Assembly (NCBI GenBank): GCA_026982695.1
Contig: JALSGS010000052.1
Location: 1 to 64,000 of the forward strand
DNA from: Saprospiraceae bacterium
Lineage (GTDB): Bacteria; Bacteroidota; Bacteroidia; Chitinophagales; Saprospiraceae
Length of the DNA: 64,000 bases
Direction of reading: 5' to 3'
Part shown: positions 55,849-64,000 of the stretch, in pieces
How the letters are laid out: every line of letters starts with the position of its first letter
Numbering within the stretch: position 1 is the first letter of the stretch
Position numbers and translations under genes: made by a program
Notes under the pieces: generated by a model
Told to the model about the DNA's origin: nothing
The model's input: the letters and a program-made list of their open reading frames with translations, nothing else
The model's database searches: none

Positions 55849-58800
55849 CTATTGCAGTAGCTCTTCGATGCGTATTCGGTATAGGTAACGCGGAGTTTCG
55901 GCAAAGAGTGTCTGATAGAGGTCGAGTGCGCGTTGGCGGTATTCGTCTTTGGCATTGAGGCGGTACAACTCGAAATAGACGGCGGCCAGTTCTTTGCGCC
56001 CTAATAGGCGGGTGCGCAGCTCGAGTAGGATGTCTCGGGTCTCTTGGTGCTTACCTTGGCATCGGGCAATGCGGGCTTTAATGACTTGTGCTTCAAACTC
56101 GAGGTCGGGATTGCCCAATTCGGCAGCCAAATTGAGTGCTTCTTCGGCTACTTGGGCTGCAGATTTGAGCTGTTTGGCTTCGCACAGTACGATGGCCTTT
56201 TCTACTAAGCTAAATCCCAGTACGAGTCGGTTGTCGATACGGCGGGCAATGTCGATAGCTCGGTCGTAGTAGTGGAGGGATTGTGGATAGTCGCCGAGGA
56301 AGAAGTAGACGTCGCCTAAGGAGTTAACGGCTTTGGCGATGCCTTTTTGGTAACGGAGCTCTTCGGACAGACTAAGCTGGCAATGGAGGTATTCAATGGC
56401 TTTGTCGAACTGGCCCATCGTGCTGTACAGATCGCCGATGAGCCCCAAGGCGATTGCCTTGCCCTGCTTGTCGCCTAATTCTTCGGTGAGTGCCAAATCG
56501 CGTTGGAAGTGTTCCATGGCGCGGTTGTAGTCGCCTTTTTGCTGAAACACGCCGCCGATGCATCCTGTAGCAATACAGATGAGTAGTTTGTTGCCCAGCT
56601 CTTCGGCGAGGCTGAGGCCTTTTCTGTAGCACTCTAAGGCTTCATCGTAATCGCCCTTTTCAAAACGCACGATGCCGAGGTTGGTATATAGGCTGGCCAT
56701 GCCCTGTTTGTCTCCTGCCTTTCGGCAAATTTCGAGTTGTCGTTCTAGCCATTGGATGGCTTCGTCGTATTGTCCCAGGTTCATGTACGTGAGGCCTAAA
56801 TTGCCTACGATGGGGGCCAGATTGGTACTGATGTGTGCTTGTTGGGCAATTTGTATGCTGCGTAGGAAGTAGCGCTCGGCTTCTCGGTAGCGTCCTTGTC
56901 GGAAGAAAAGGTTGCCCAAGTGGCCATACACTTGGGAGATGCCTTGCTTGTCGTCGAGTTTTTCGAATTGGGCAGCAGCTTTGACTAGCCAACTGTGTGC
57001 GGCGTCGTATTGGCCTTGGAGCATGAGCAGGTGGCCGAGGCTGTCCATGGCTTGGGCAATGCGCAGCGCATCGCGGGCATTTTGAGCTGATTGCAGGGCT
57101 TGTTCGTAGGCGTTACGCGCTTCGTTCCATTGGCCGATGAGTTCGAGCACGGAGCCTTTGGCGATTAAGGCATCTACGATTTGGGGAAGTTGTTGTGTGG
57201 GGTGAAAGCTATCAAGCAGTTTGTCGTAGTAGAGGAGGGCTGTTTGGTTTTGGTAGTGGCGTCGGGCATAGTCGGCAGCTTTGCGCAGGTAGTACTGCAT
57301 TTTGTCGCTTACGCCGGCTTGTTCATAGTGGAAGGCCAGATCTACGTAGCGCTCTTCCAGCTCACCGGCAAAGAGTTTTTCAATAGCTTGGGCGATGAGA
57401 CGGTGCAGTTTGCGCAAGCGCGTCTGTACTTGCATGCCGTAGGCTGCTTCGCGCAGTAGTGAGTGGCGAAACATATAGCGCAGCTCGTTGATGCCTTGCC
57501 ATATGCGGCCTTCTTCAGCTTTTCGAATTTGTTCGCGCAGGTGTGCTTGCGGATCAGCTTGTTGGGGAGCCAGCACGCCTTCAGCTTTCATTACCTCGGC
57601 CAAAACCGGCAATTCGAATTCGCGCCCTATGACGGCAGCTGCTTTTACAGTTTCGCGTACCAGCTCAGAAAGGCGGTCGATACGAGCCGTAAGGATGGCT
57701 TCCACCGAGCTAGAGAGCGTGAATTGTGCTTCTTTCAGGCACCATTGGCCTTCGTGAGCTACGATTTGTTCTGTTTCGAGGAAGTATTCGAGGGTTTGTT
57801 CGGCATAAAAGGGGTTGCCATCGGTAGCGCGATAGAGGAGTTGGACTAGCTCCTCGTGCACGTCTCCGCCTAGGCGGTTAGCGATGAATTGGGCCAATGC
57901 CTGTTTGTCGAAGGTGTGGAGCACCAGGTTGATGGTGTCGATGTGGTGCCGTTGTAACAGGGTGTGATCGACGATGTCTGGCGGCTTTCCGTTGTCGAGA
58001 AGCCGAGAAGTAAAGAGGAACTGGATGGGAAATGATGCCATCTCAGGTATGAACTCTCGGATAAAATCGAGGCTCATGGCGTCGAGCCAGTGTGCATCTT
58101 CGATTTCGACGATGATGGGTTGTACAAGTGCCTCGGCGATGAGTAGATTCGACAAGGCTGCCAGGGAGTTTTGATAGCGGCCGCGTGCGTCGAGGTTTTT
58201 CCAGAAAGGATGTTCGTTGTCCAGGCCAATTAGGGCAGCATAGACGGGTTTAGTACGCACAATTTCGCGCCGTACGGCTTCGACTTGTGGGTGGAGAATG
58301 GCGGAGCAGTCGTTGAGCAAGGATTGAAAGCGCTGTTCGAATGCTTTTCTATTGGCAGAGCGATCATTGTCGGGCGATTGTTCAAAGTAGTTTTTCAGAA
58401 AGAAGATAAAAGGGTTGAGGGGCTTGCGCAAAATTTGGTCTGTTTGGCAGGAGAACCAGGCTAAGTCGTGGTGGCCTTGTAGTTCGCGTCGCAGCTCCCA
58501 GGTAAATCGGGATTTACCTGCACCGGCTTCGCCAAAGACAAAACTCATAGCAGGGCGACGTGCTTGCAAGTTTTGTGAGAAGAAGATGCGCAGTTTGGCC
58601 AGTTCGGCTTGTCGCCCTACGAATGGCCCGGAAAATAGGGGAACCCGTACGGCACTTCGCCCCAAAAGCTCATAGGTGGGCACGCTGTGTTCGAAACCCT
58701 TGTATGAGATATCGCCCTGATAGCGGAAAGTGAAGTGCCGTTCTTTGCGCACTTGTTCATCGGTGAGAATTTGCCTCCATTGTGCATGAGTCATCAGGCG

Positions 58801-59886
58801 TGCTGCTAGATTGACACGAAGCCCTACGGCCGCATACTGCAGTCGTGGCTGAGCGCCTACTAGGCCTGCCCATGCAATGCCAGATGCCATCCCAATGCGA
58901 TAGTGCAAAGAGGGTATGTCGCGTTGCAGTACTTGCCATTCGTCGCGCAAAGATAATACGTATTCGAGGGCACGTGCAGTATTGTTTTCGAAGGTGATAG
59001 GTGCGCCGAACAATCCAAATAATACGCCGCCTTTATCGCCAAAGTCTACTTCCTTGAGATAGCCACCGAAGTCGTCCATCTGTTGGAGTGCAATGGTAAC
59101 AAAGCGGTCAAGTGCTTGGTGGGTATCTACACCTTTAAAAGAAATGGCAATAGGTACCACATGGCGAAATTCGCCTTGGGCATCGAAGCGCAATACAGCT
59201 TCTGGCAAGAAGTACTTGAGTACTTTTTTCTTCAGTGAGGGCAAGATAGATGTGATGGTAGTAGCCTGAGGCGTGAGCTGTTTAGTCGATAATTGGCTAC
59301 GCAGCACATAAAGCCCCTTTTGGGGTAAGGGCTCAAAGCACCATCGTTCGGGAGCAGTAGTCAGCAGTGATTCATCAATGATGATTTCAGAGGTAGCAGC
59401 GTGTTGCTGTGCGCGCGCACTTCCATCGATAGCAGGGCCACAGAAGTAGAAGGACAGGCGATTTTGGCCTACGATGCCCCAGCGAATTGTGCCTGTCGAA
59501 ACGCCTATCTTGATGCCAAAGGAAAATTCGTCAAAGGACATTAAGTCGGTGTCGAAGCGACTGCGCGCTGCCAGCGCGGTGTGCAGGAGCATGTCTGCAA
59601 ATGAATCGGGCGGTTCGTCTTGCTGTTCGAACAGCGCAGTGAAGGAATCTCCTGCATAATAGGGTATGAAGCCGCCGCGTTGGTACACGATCTGCACTAA
59701 GGGTTCGAATACCTGGTTGAGTATGTGGGATAGTCGCTCGGCACCGGCTTTGCCCTGCTTCATCAGTGTGCTGGTCAGCCGGGTAAAACCGGACAGATCC
59801 ACAAAGAGGGCACCGCCCGCAAAATGACCGTGGCGTTGGCCTTCAAGGAAACGATCGTGAATGAAATGTGGTATGAGATTGTTCAC
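55849..59886 (-). CDS. Tandem class III cyclase - AAA ATPase - TPR protein (soluble adenylyl cyclase-like)
   Basis: A 1345-residue cytoplasmic protein starting at GTG 59886. Domain C1 (about 20-205) keeps the metal-binding Asp residues (GALFVDLSGFTRL and YYAGDSFTAL). Domain C2 (about 240-400) lacks the first Asp but has the catalytic Asn/Arg pair in RVNLAARLM and the Lys in FGDKGGVL. Then an ATPase with P-loop GEAGAGKSRF and a DAHWLDAM Walker B-like segment, and from about residue 870 many TPR units (for example GNLGLTYMNLGQYDEAIQWLE). C1 and C2 together form one complete site, as in mammalian ADCY10. The bicarbonate-site Lys and Arg of ADCY10 are replaced here, so the same regulation is unlikely. 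Confidence 0.85.
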   Translation of the reverse strand: MNNLIPHFIHDRFLEGQRHGHFAGGALFVDLSGFTRLTSTLMKQGKAGAERLSHILNQVFEPLVQIVYQRGGFIPYYAGDSFTALFEQQDEPPDSFADMLLHTALAARSRFDTDLMSFDEFSFGIKIGVSTGTIRWGIVGQNRLSFYFCGPAIDGSARAQQHAATSEIIIDESLLTTAPERWCFEPLPQKGLYVLRSQLSTKQLTPQATTITSILPSLKKKVLKYFLPEAVLRFDAQGEFRHVVPIAISFKGVDTHQALDRFVTIALQQMDDFGGYLKEVDFGDKGGVLFGLFGAPITFENNTARALEYVLSLRDEWQVLQRDIPSLHYRIGMASGIAWAGLVGAQPRLQYAAVGLRVNLAARLMTHAQWRQILTDEQVRKERHFTFRYQGDISYKGFEHSVPTYELLGRSAVRVPLFSGPFVGRQAELAKLRIFFSQNLQARRPAMSFVFGEAGAGKSRFTWELRRELQGHHDLAWFSCQTDQILRKPLNPFIFFLKNYFEQSPDNDRSANRKAFEQRFQSLLNDCSAILHPQVEAVRREIVRTKPVYAALIGLDNEHPFWKNLDARGRYQNSLAALSNLLIAEALVQPIIVEIEDAHWLDAMSLDFIREFIPEMASFPIQFLFTSRLLDNGKPPDIVDHTLLQRHHIDTINLVLHTFDKQALAQFIANRLGGDVHEELVQLLYRATDGNPFYAEQTLEYFLETEQIVAHEGQWCLKEAQFTLSSSVEAILTARIDRLSELVRETVKAAAVIGREFELPVLAEVMKAEGVLAPQQADPQAHLREQIRKAEEGRIWQGINELRYMFRHSLLREAAYGMQVQTRLRKLHRLIAQAIEKLFAGELEERYVDLAFHYEQAGVSDKMQYYLRKAADYARRHYQNQTALLYYDKLLDSFHPTQQLPQIVDALIAKGSVLELIGQWNEARNAYEQALQSAQNARDALRIAQAMDSLGHLLMLQGQYDAAHSWLVKAAAQFEKLDDKQGISQVYGHLGNLFFRQGRYREAERYFLRSIQIAQQAHISTNLAPIVGNLGLTYMNLGQYDEAIQWLERQLEICRKAGDKQGMASLYTNLGIVRFEKGDYDEALECYRKGLSLAEELGNKLLICIATGCIGGVFQQKGDYNRAMEHFQRDLALTEELGDKQGKAIALGLIGDLYSTMGQFDKAIEYLHCQLSLSEELRYQKGIAKAVNSLGDVYFFLGDYPQSLHYYDRAIDIARRIDNRLVLGFSLVEKAIVLCEAKQLKSAAQVAEEALNLAAELGNPDLEFEAQVIKARIARCQGKHQETRDILLELRTRLLGRKELAAVYFELYRLNAKDEYRQRALDLYQTLFAETPRYLYRIRIEELLQ

Positions 59887-60038
59887 GTGTAGTTGGCTAC
59901 TTTGGGCGGCTCAAGTTACGCATTGTGCTTGCTTTTGGCACACATGGTTGTCGCTCGAGTTTGCCCATTGAGTGCGATTTTGTAGGTAGCATGGTTCCGA
60001 TTAACAGCTATGGAAACGACGCACCCAGCGCGCAGATG

Positions 60039-60761
60039 CTACGGTTTGGTTTGCGTATGAGGAGATGTGAGCATTAAGACTTCTCGAAGGTGTGATATTT
60101 CATAGTGGGGCTGTAAGTCGGGTGGGGCTGTTAGGCCTTTAGGGTTGAACCAGCAGGTATGGCAGCCGTAGTCATTGCCTCCTTTGATGTCGGCTTCGAG
60201 GCTATCTCCGATGACGAGTACTTCTTCGGGTTGAGGCTGGTGGCCCAACTGCTGAGTGATTTGCCGAAAGGCCTGATCGAAAAAAGCGGTTTGTGGCTTG
60301 AGGTAGCCAACTTCGTCAGAAATGAGTGCGAAGTCGAAGTAAGCTTGGAAGCCACTTCGTGCCAATCGGGGGCGTTGCACTTGGCTCAGCCCGTTGGTGA
60401 TGATTGCCATGCGTTGCTTTTTTCGGTGTAATTGATGTAGCAGCGACGAAGCGCCATCGATGGCAATAGCTGATTGGCTGACTTGCTCAAGGTAATAGTG
60501 ATTTACTTCTCGAGGGTTACGCCATTCGCGCATATGAGCAAACAGGTCGCGCCAGCGCCCTATGCGCAAGGTGATTACGTCGATGCGTCCTTGTTCAAAG
60601 GCTTTCCAGTACTGGGCGTTGAGCCGCTGGTAATATTGCCAATGCGCGTGCTGTACGTCCACTTGGAACGCTTGCATAGTGCGGAAAAAAGCGCTGCGTG
60701 CCGTAGCGTGGAAGTCCAGTAGTGTGTGGTCCAGGTCGAAGAGTAGATAGCGATAACGCAT
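60039..60761 (-). CDS. HAD-family noncanonical nucleotidase, YjjG-like
   Basis: A 240-residue HAD phosphatase. Motif I is LFDLDHTLLDF, motif II is ITNGLS, motif III is the Lys in GYLKPQ and motif IV is VIGDSLEADIKGG. YjjG removes the phosphate of noncanonical pyrimidine and other monophosphates. The ATG at 60761 overlaps the coaD stop by one base (TGATG), so translation is coupled; the preceding GTG at 60764 is in frame but less likely. Confidence 0.87.
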   Translation of the reverse strand: MRYRYLLFDLDHTLLDFHATARSAFFRTMQAFQVDVQHAHWQYYQRLNAQYWKAFEQGRIDVITLRIGRWRDLFAHMREWRNPREVNHYYLEQVSQSAIAIDGASSLLHQLHRKKQRMAIITNGLSQVQRPRLARSGFQAYFDFALISDEVGYLKPQTAFFDQAFRQITQQLGHQPQPEEVLVIGDSLEADIKGGNDYGCHTCWFNPKGLTAPPDLQPHYEISHLREVLMLTSPHTQTKP

Positions 60762-61216
60762 CACAATTCTATTTCTGGCGGTACAAAGGGTGAGACATCT
60801 CCTCCTCCACGGATGATCTCGCGCACAATGGTCGAGCTGATGTGACTGTATGCAGGTCGACTGATGAGGAAAAGTGTTTCCAGGCCATGCCCAATAATGT
60901 GGTTGAGCTGCGAAATGGTTTTTTCATAATCGAAATCAGAGGCATTGCGCAAGCCCCGCAACAGGTAGCGTGCACCCACCCGTTCGCAGTATTGGGCGGT
61001 AAGTCCGTCAAAGTGATCTACCGACACATTGTGATCGGCAACAAATACGCGCCTTAACCATTCGAGGCGTCGCTCGAGCGGGAAGAGCGCTTTTTTTTGC
61101 GAGTTGACACCTACCGCTACAATGATTTTGTCAAAAAGGGGGGCTGCACGGCGCACTAAATCTACATGTCCTACCGTGATGGGATCAAATGAACCGGGGA
61201 ATACGGCGATTTTCAT
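60761..61216 (-). CDS. coaD: Phosphopantetheine adenylyltransferase
   Basis: A 151-residue enzyme adenylylating 4'-phosphopantetheine in CoA synthesis. The nucleotidyltransferase HxGH-type motif is FPGSFDPITVGHVDLVRRA and the C-terminal substrate/adenylate motif is ISSTIVREI. Length matches the family. It is the first of two genes, coupled to the YjjG-like gene by a one-base overlap. Confidence 0.95.
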   Translation of the reverse strand: MKIAVFPGSFDPITVGHVDLVRRAAPLFDKIIVAVGVNSQKKALFPLERRLEWLRRVFVADHNVSVDHFDGLTAQYCERVGARYLLRGLRNASDFDYEKTISQLNHIIGHGLETLFLISRPAYSHISSTIVREIIRGGGDVSPFVPPEIEL

Positions 61217-61276
61217 ATAGCTTATTGCTTGGTTGGCTCAAAAGTAGGTCAAGCTATGCGATTGTCTGGCTTGATG

Positions 61277-61816
61277 TCAGAGATTGACTTCTTCACTGCT
61301 TAATAGTGTGTGGTAAATGCGGTAGTTGTCTTCATCGAAGCATACGAAGCGCACCTCGTCTATTTCGTCGGGGTGTGCTTGGAGAAACTGGCGTACGGTA
61401 CTAATGGCTACTTGCGCGGCCTCTTCCTTAGGATAGCCATATACGCCGGTACTGATGTTGGGAAATGCAATGGTGCGCAAGTTGTGGGCTACGGCTTGTT
61501 GCAAGCTGTTTCGATAGGCATTGGCCAGTAAGTTGCGCATTTCATCGGGGCGTGTGGCATTGTAGATAGGGCCTACTGTGTGAATGACTTTTTTGGCCGG
61601 CATGTGCCCTGCAGTAGTGACTACTGCTTCGCCTGTAGGTAGATGCCCGATCTGAGCAATGATTTGCTTACAGGCTTCTAATATGGCTGGGCCACCCGCT
61701 TTGTGAATGGCTCCATCTACGCCACCCCCACCCATGAGGGAAGAATTGGCTGCATTCACTACGGCATCTACTTGTTGCTGCGTGATGTCGCCTTTTACGA
61801 GTTTGATGACAGGCAT
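61277..61816 (-). CDS. Macrodomain protein, O-acetyl-ADP-ribose deacetylase-like
   Basis: A 179-residue macrodomain of the YmdB/MacroD type. Hallmarks are KLVKGDITQQQVDAVVNAANSSLMGGGGVDGAI (adenosine- and ribose-binding loops) and FPNISTGVYGYPKEEAA. It would deacetylate O-acetyl-ADP-ribose or remove ADP-ribose from proteins. It is transcribed separately from coaD, with 60 bp between. Confidence 0.92.
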   Translation of the reverse strand: MPVIKLVKGDITQQQVDAVVNAANSSLMGGGGVDGAIHKAGGPAILEACKQIIAQIGHLPTGEAVVTTAGHMPAKKVIHTVGPIYNATRPDEMRNLLANAYRNSLQQAVAHNLRTIAFPNISTGVYGYPKEEAAQVAISTVRQFLQAHPDEIDEVRFVCFDEDNYRIYHTLLSSEEVNL

Positions 61817-61884
61817 ACGGCCACTTAATTTTTATGGGCGAAAATAGTACAACAATACATGAGCTGCACATGAAGAATGAGTAG

Positions 61885-62379
61885 TCAAAATAGCGTAGGC
61901 TGGCAAGCAAAGGAAGTGGGGTTTTCCAACTGGAGCAGATAGCGCTTAACGTTTGTTCCATAAAAATAACCTCCTAATTGACCATTGGCTGCAATGACGC
62001 GATGGCAAGGAACAATAATGGCAATGGGATTGGCTCGGTTGGCTTGGCCTACAGCTCGCGTGGCTTTGGGATTGCGCAGTTGGCGAGCTATATCGAGGTA
62101 AGAGGCCGTGTGCCCGTATGGAATTTGCCGCAAGGCATCCCATACCTTTTGGTAAAAAAGGGGAGCCCCAGAGTAATCTAGGGGGAGCTCAAAGGATGTG
62201 CGTTGTCGCTGAAAATATTCAGTGAGTTGTAAGATGCATTGCTGGATGACTTCGGGTAATGCAGTGTGGTTGCATTTGTGGCGCGTAGTTGCCATACGGA
62301 TAGATCTAATAGCTTGCGCTGTTCCTGAAATGTCTATCCATCCGATAGGTGTTTTTATCTGTGTTGTGTATAACCTCAT
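61885..62379 (-). CDS. ogt: Methylated-DNA--protein-cysteine methyltransferase
   Basis: A 164-residue Ogt-type protein repairing O6-alkylguanine by suicidal transfer to Cys. The active site is IVPCHRVIA, preceded by the helix-turn-helix segment SYLDIARQLRNPKATRAVG. The segment after the active site reads GGYFYGTNVKRYLLQLE in place of the common GGYxGGLxRKxWLLxLE form; the conserved Gly pair is partly replaced, but the overall match is clear. Confidence 0.92.
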   Translation of the reverse strand: MRLYTTQIKTPIGWIDISGTAQAIRSIRMATTRHKCNHTALPEVIQQCILQLTEYFQRQRTSFELPLDYSGAPLFYQKVWDALRQIPYGHTASYLDIARQLRNPKATRAVGQANRANPIAIIVPCHRVIAANGQLGGYFYGTNVKRYLLQLENPTSFACQPTLF

Positions 62380-62461
62380 AGGTGCTTACTGGGTGTGAAG
62401 TGTAAAAAACGCCCTATCAAAGATATACAATATCCATGCGCTTCATCCACAAAGGGGCGCT

Positions 62462-63754
62462 TTATAGTGATTGAGTTGGGCGCCTTGATATAGTGGCACG
62501 CGGCAACGGTGGCTTGGTGTGGGGAAACAAGTTATGTGACCACAAATAATATAGCCCTACTGCTGAAATGGTCGATAGCAGCACACAGACCCACCACAAA
62601 GCGGTGAAGCCATGTTGATCAGCTATCCATGTGCCGGCGAGGGGGGAGAGAATAAAGGAAATGGAAAACATCATGGTGTACACGCCCATGTATTGCCCTC
62701 GCAGATGCATGGGCGCGCGTTCCATTGCCAAAGTATTGGAAAAGGGAAAGCTGATAATCTCTCCTATACTGATGAGCAATACCCACCATATAACAGCCCA
62801 TACATGCCACATATCTATGGTGAACCACAAGAAGGATGCGCCTATCATGAGCACTCCAGCAATAATGAGCCCCATAGCGGCAAATCGCCTTTCCAAAAAG
62901 TAGATAAATGGCATTTCCAATAGCACGATAATCAATCCATTAGCAGCCATGACCAAGCCAATAGTGTCTTCGCTGTAGTGTAGCTGGCTGCGCAAGAACA
63001 CGGGCACAGTAGAGAGCAACTGCAGAAAAGCTACTAGGCTGATCAGCAGAAAAAATATAAACCACAAGAAATACCTATCAGCCCATACCGAAGCGAAAGA
63101 GGAATGGTCTGGCGCTCCATTAGCAGAATGCTCCGAAGAGGATGCTACAGCCTCAGTTGTGCGGTCGCGTGGCAAAGCAAGTGCAAAAAATACGGTAGAG
63201 AGCATATAGGTCAGTCCATTGACCCAAAACAGCCATTGGTAGCCAAAGTGAGCAGCAATAAATCCGCCCAAGGCAGGACCCGCAGAAAAGCCAAGATTGA
63301 CCGCTAAGCGAATAAGCGATAGCGATCGCGTGCGGTTGTGTTCATCGGTGTAAAAGCTCATAGCAGTGAGGTTGGCTGGCCGAAAAGTGTCGGCTACCAA
63401 ACTTGTCAGCATGATGAGCAAGCTGAACGCCCACAACTGACTAATCCCTACCAGTCCAATGTAGAGAAAGCCTGTAATCGCTAAACTGCCTAGCTGTACG
63501 CGCCAGGGGCCAAAGATGTCGGTGAGTTTGCCGCCTAGCCAGGCTCCCGCTAGCGAGCCTATGCCAAAGCAAGTCATTACCCAACCAGCTTGTGCCAAGG
63601 AATAGCCCAGCTCGTGTGTCAGATAGACGGTGAGAAAGGGCAACACCATCGTACCACTTCGGTTGATGAGCATTACCAAGGCAAGCTTCCATACCACTTG
63701 AGGTAAACCGCGAAAAGTACCAATGTACTGACGTATAGGTTTGGGTAATTGCAC
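62462..63754 (-). CDS. MFS transporter (drug:H+ antiporter-1-like)
   Basis: A 430-residue protein with 12 predicted membrane helices. The loop 2-3 motif of MFS proteins is GSLAGAWLGGKLTDIFG, and a central cytoplasmic loop (about residues 190-220) separates the two halves. It resembles DHA1 exporters such as MdtH. The substrate cannot be deduced. It starts with a GTG at 63754; no closer ATG gives the first helix. Confidence 0.83.
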   Translation of the reverse strand: MQLPKPIRQYIGTFRGLPQVVWKLALVMLINRSGTMVLPFLTVYLTHELGYSLAQAGWVMTCFGIGSLAGAWLGGKLTDIFGPWRVQLGSLAITGFLYIGLVGISQLWAFSLLIMLTSLVADTFRPANLTAMSFYTDEHNRTRSLSLIRLAVNLGFSAGPALGGFIAAHFGYQWLFWVNGLTYMLSTVFFALALPRDRTTEAVASSSEHSANGAPDHSSFASVWADRYFLWFIFFLLISLVAFLQLLSTVPVFLRSQLHYSEDTIGLVMAANGLIIVLLEMPFIYFLERRFAAMGLIIAGVLMIGASFLWFTIDMWHVWAVIWWVLLISIGEIISFPFSNTLAMERAPMHLRGQYMGVYTMMFSISFILSPLAGTWIADQHGFTALWWVCVLLSTISAVGLYYLWSHNLFPHTKPPLPRATISRRPTQSL

Positions 63755-64000
63755 AGCCGGGCCTTTTGAGAGAGCAAAGGTAATGCGCTTTGGGTTCGTA
63801 TGCGTGCTAACCGTTTTTAAGTTGCAAAAGTTGCGAGCAGAGAGTGTGTGGCCTGCCTAAATGGTGAAATCTGCGCATTATGGCTTCGAACCCTTGCTGT
63901 GCAACCAAACTGAGGGGAGTATTGCCTTAAAAACGGCAACAGGGCAATTGCCGGTGTAGTCATGCCATCGCCTCATGCTGCAAATACGTACCGCTCATCT
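63755..64000. other. Right-edge intergenic stretch with a possible decayed ankyrin-like remnant
   Basis: No intact gene is visible. On the minus strand, at about 63926-63855, one frame reads GNTPLSLVAQQGFEAIMRRF, which fits an ankyrin-repeat consensus, but the frame carries stops immediately upstream and no start, so at most it is a degenerate fragment. Confidence 0.3.

Noticed and set aside
62408-62460. Terminator after the MFS gene
   Set aside because: Only five to six base pairs (GGGCG/CGCCC) with a loop of about 40 bases; too weak to call even though T residues follow on the minus strand.
63885-63895. TTCGAA segment as a tRNA T-loop
   Set aside because: Flanking bases do not pair to form a T-stem and no acceptor or anticodon arm can be drawn.

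Overview
The window is chromosomal DNA of a Bacteroidota bacterium, probably a gliding, type IX-secreting lineage (Saprospiria, Chitinophagia or Cytophagia-like; class not resolved). The evidence is a gldJ - porP/sprF - porU - porV cluster, Bacteroidota-type TonB proteins, many SPII lipoproteins, TAnnTTTG-like -7 promoter elements and few Shine-Dalgarno sites. Most of the DNA is ordinary core chromosome with moderate GC. An AT-richer stretch with many secreted proteins and C-tracts lies at about 28.6-36.5 kb. I see no rRNA, tRNA, CRISPR array, insertion sequence or prophage.

Layout. 0.5-4.3 kb: beta-CASP metallo-hydrolase, lysS, gcvH. 4.5-7.9 kb: a VanZ-like protein, then three tandem TonB-family genes; the middle copy is broken by a 2-bp frameshift and the outer two are about 95% identical. 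8.0-10.4 kb: a three-gene set of a pterin-synthase-like protein with altered active site, a GT4 glycosyltransferase and a methyltransferase. 10.4-14.9 kb: prs, a lipoprotein, a ROK kinase, a CYTH protein and a CAT-like acyltransferase. 15.0-19.5 kb: a two-gene NAD-linked formate dehydrogenase. 19.7-28.6 kb: cysS, a GH130-like lipoprotein, a large outer-membrane barrel protein, purM and pyrC.

29.3-36.4 kb is accessory: a beta-helix protein, a serine hydrolase, a secreted EEP-family protein, and two tandem pairs of small Cys-rich secreted peptide plus beta-propeller lipoprotein. 36.6-40.7 kb holds fadH-like and acyl-CoA dehydrogenase genes in convergent orientation. Each has upstream copies of the same palindrome (GCGAA-N2-TTCGC), which looks like a shared fatty-acid-degradation operator. 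40.8-44.5 kb: GH57/DUF3536 protein and murF. 44.7-52.9 kb: the type IX secretion and gliding cluster. 53-63.8 kb: a membrane protein, odhB, an SdiA-regulated-like protein, a 1345-residue protein laid out like mammalian soluble adenylyl cyclase (two cyclase domains, ATPase, TPRs), a coaD/yjjG pair, a macrodomain protein, ogt and an MFS transporter.

The most interesting items are the pterin-like/GT/methyltransferase cluster, the duplicated peptide/propeller pairs, the shared palindromic operator, the soluble-adenylyl-cyclase-like protein and the TonB triplication. All function calls come from reading the translated sequence by eye; no database search was run.
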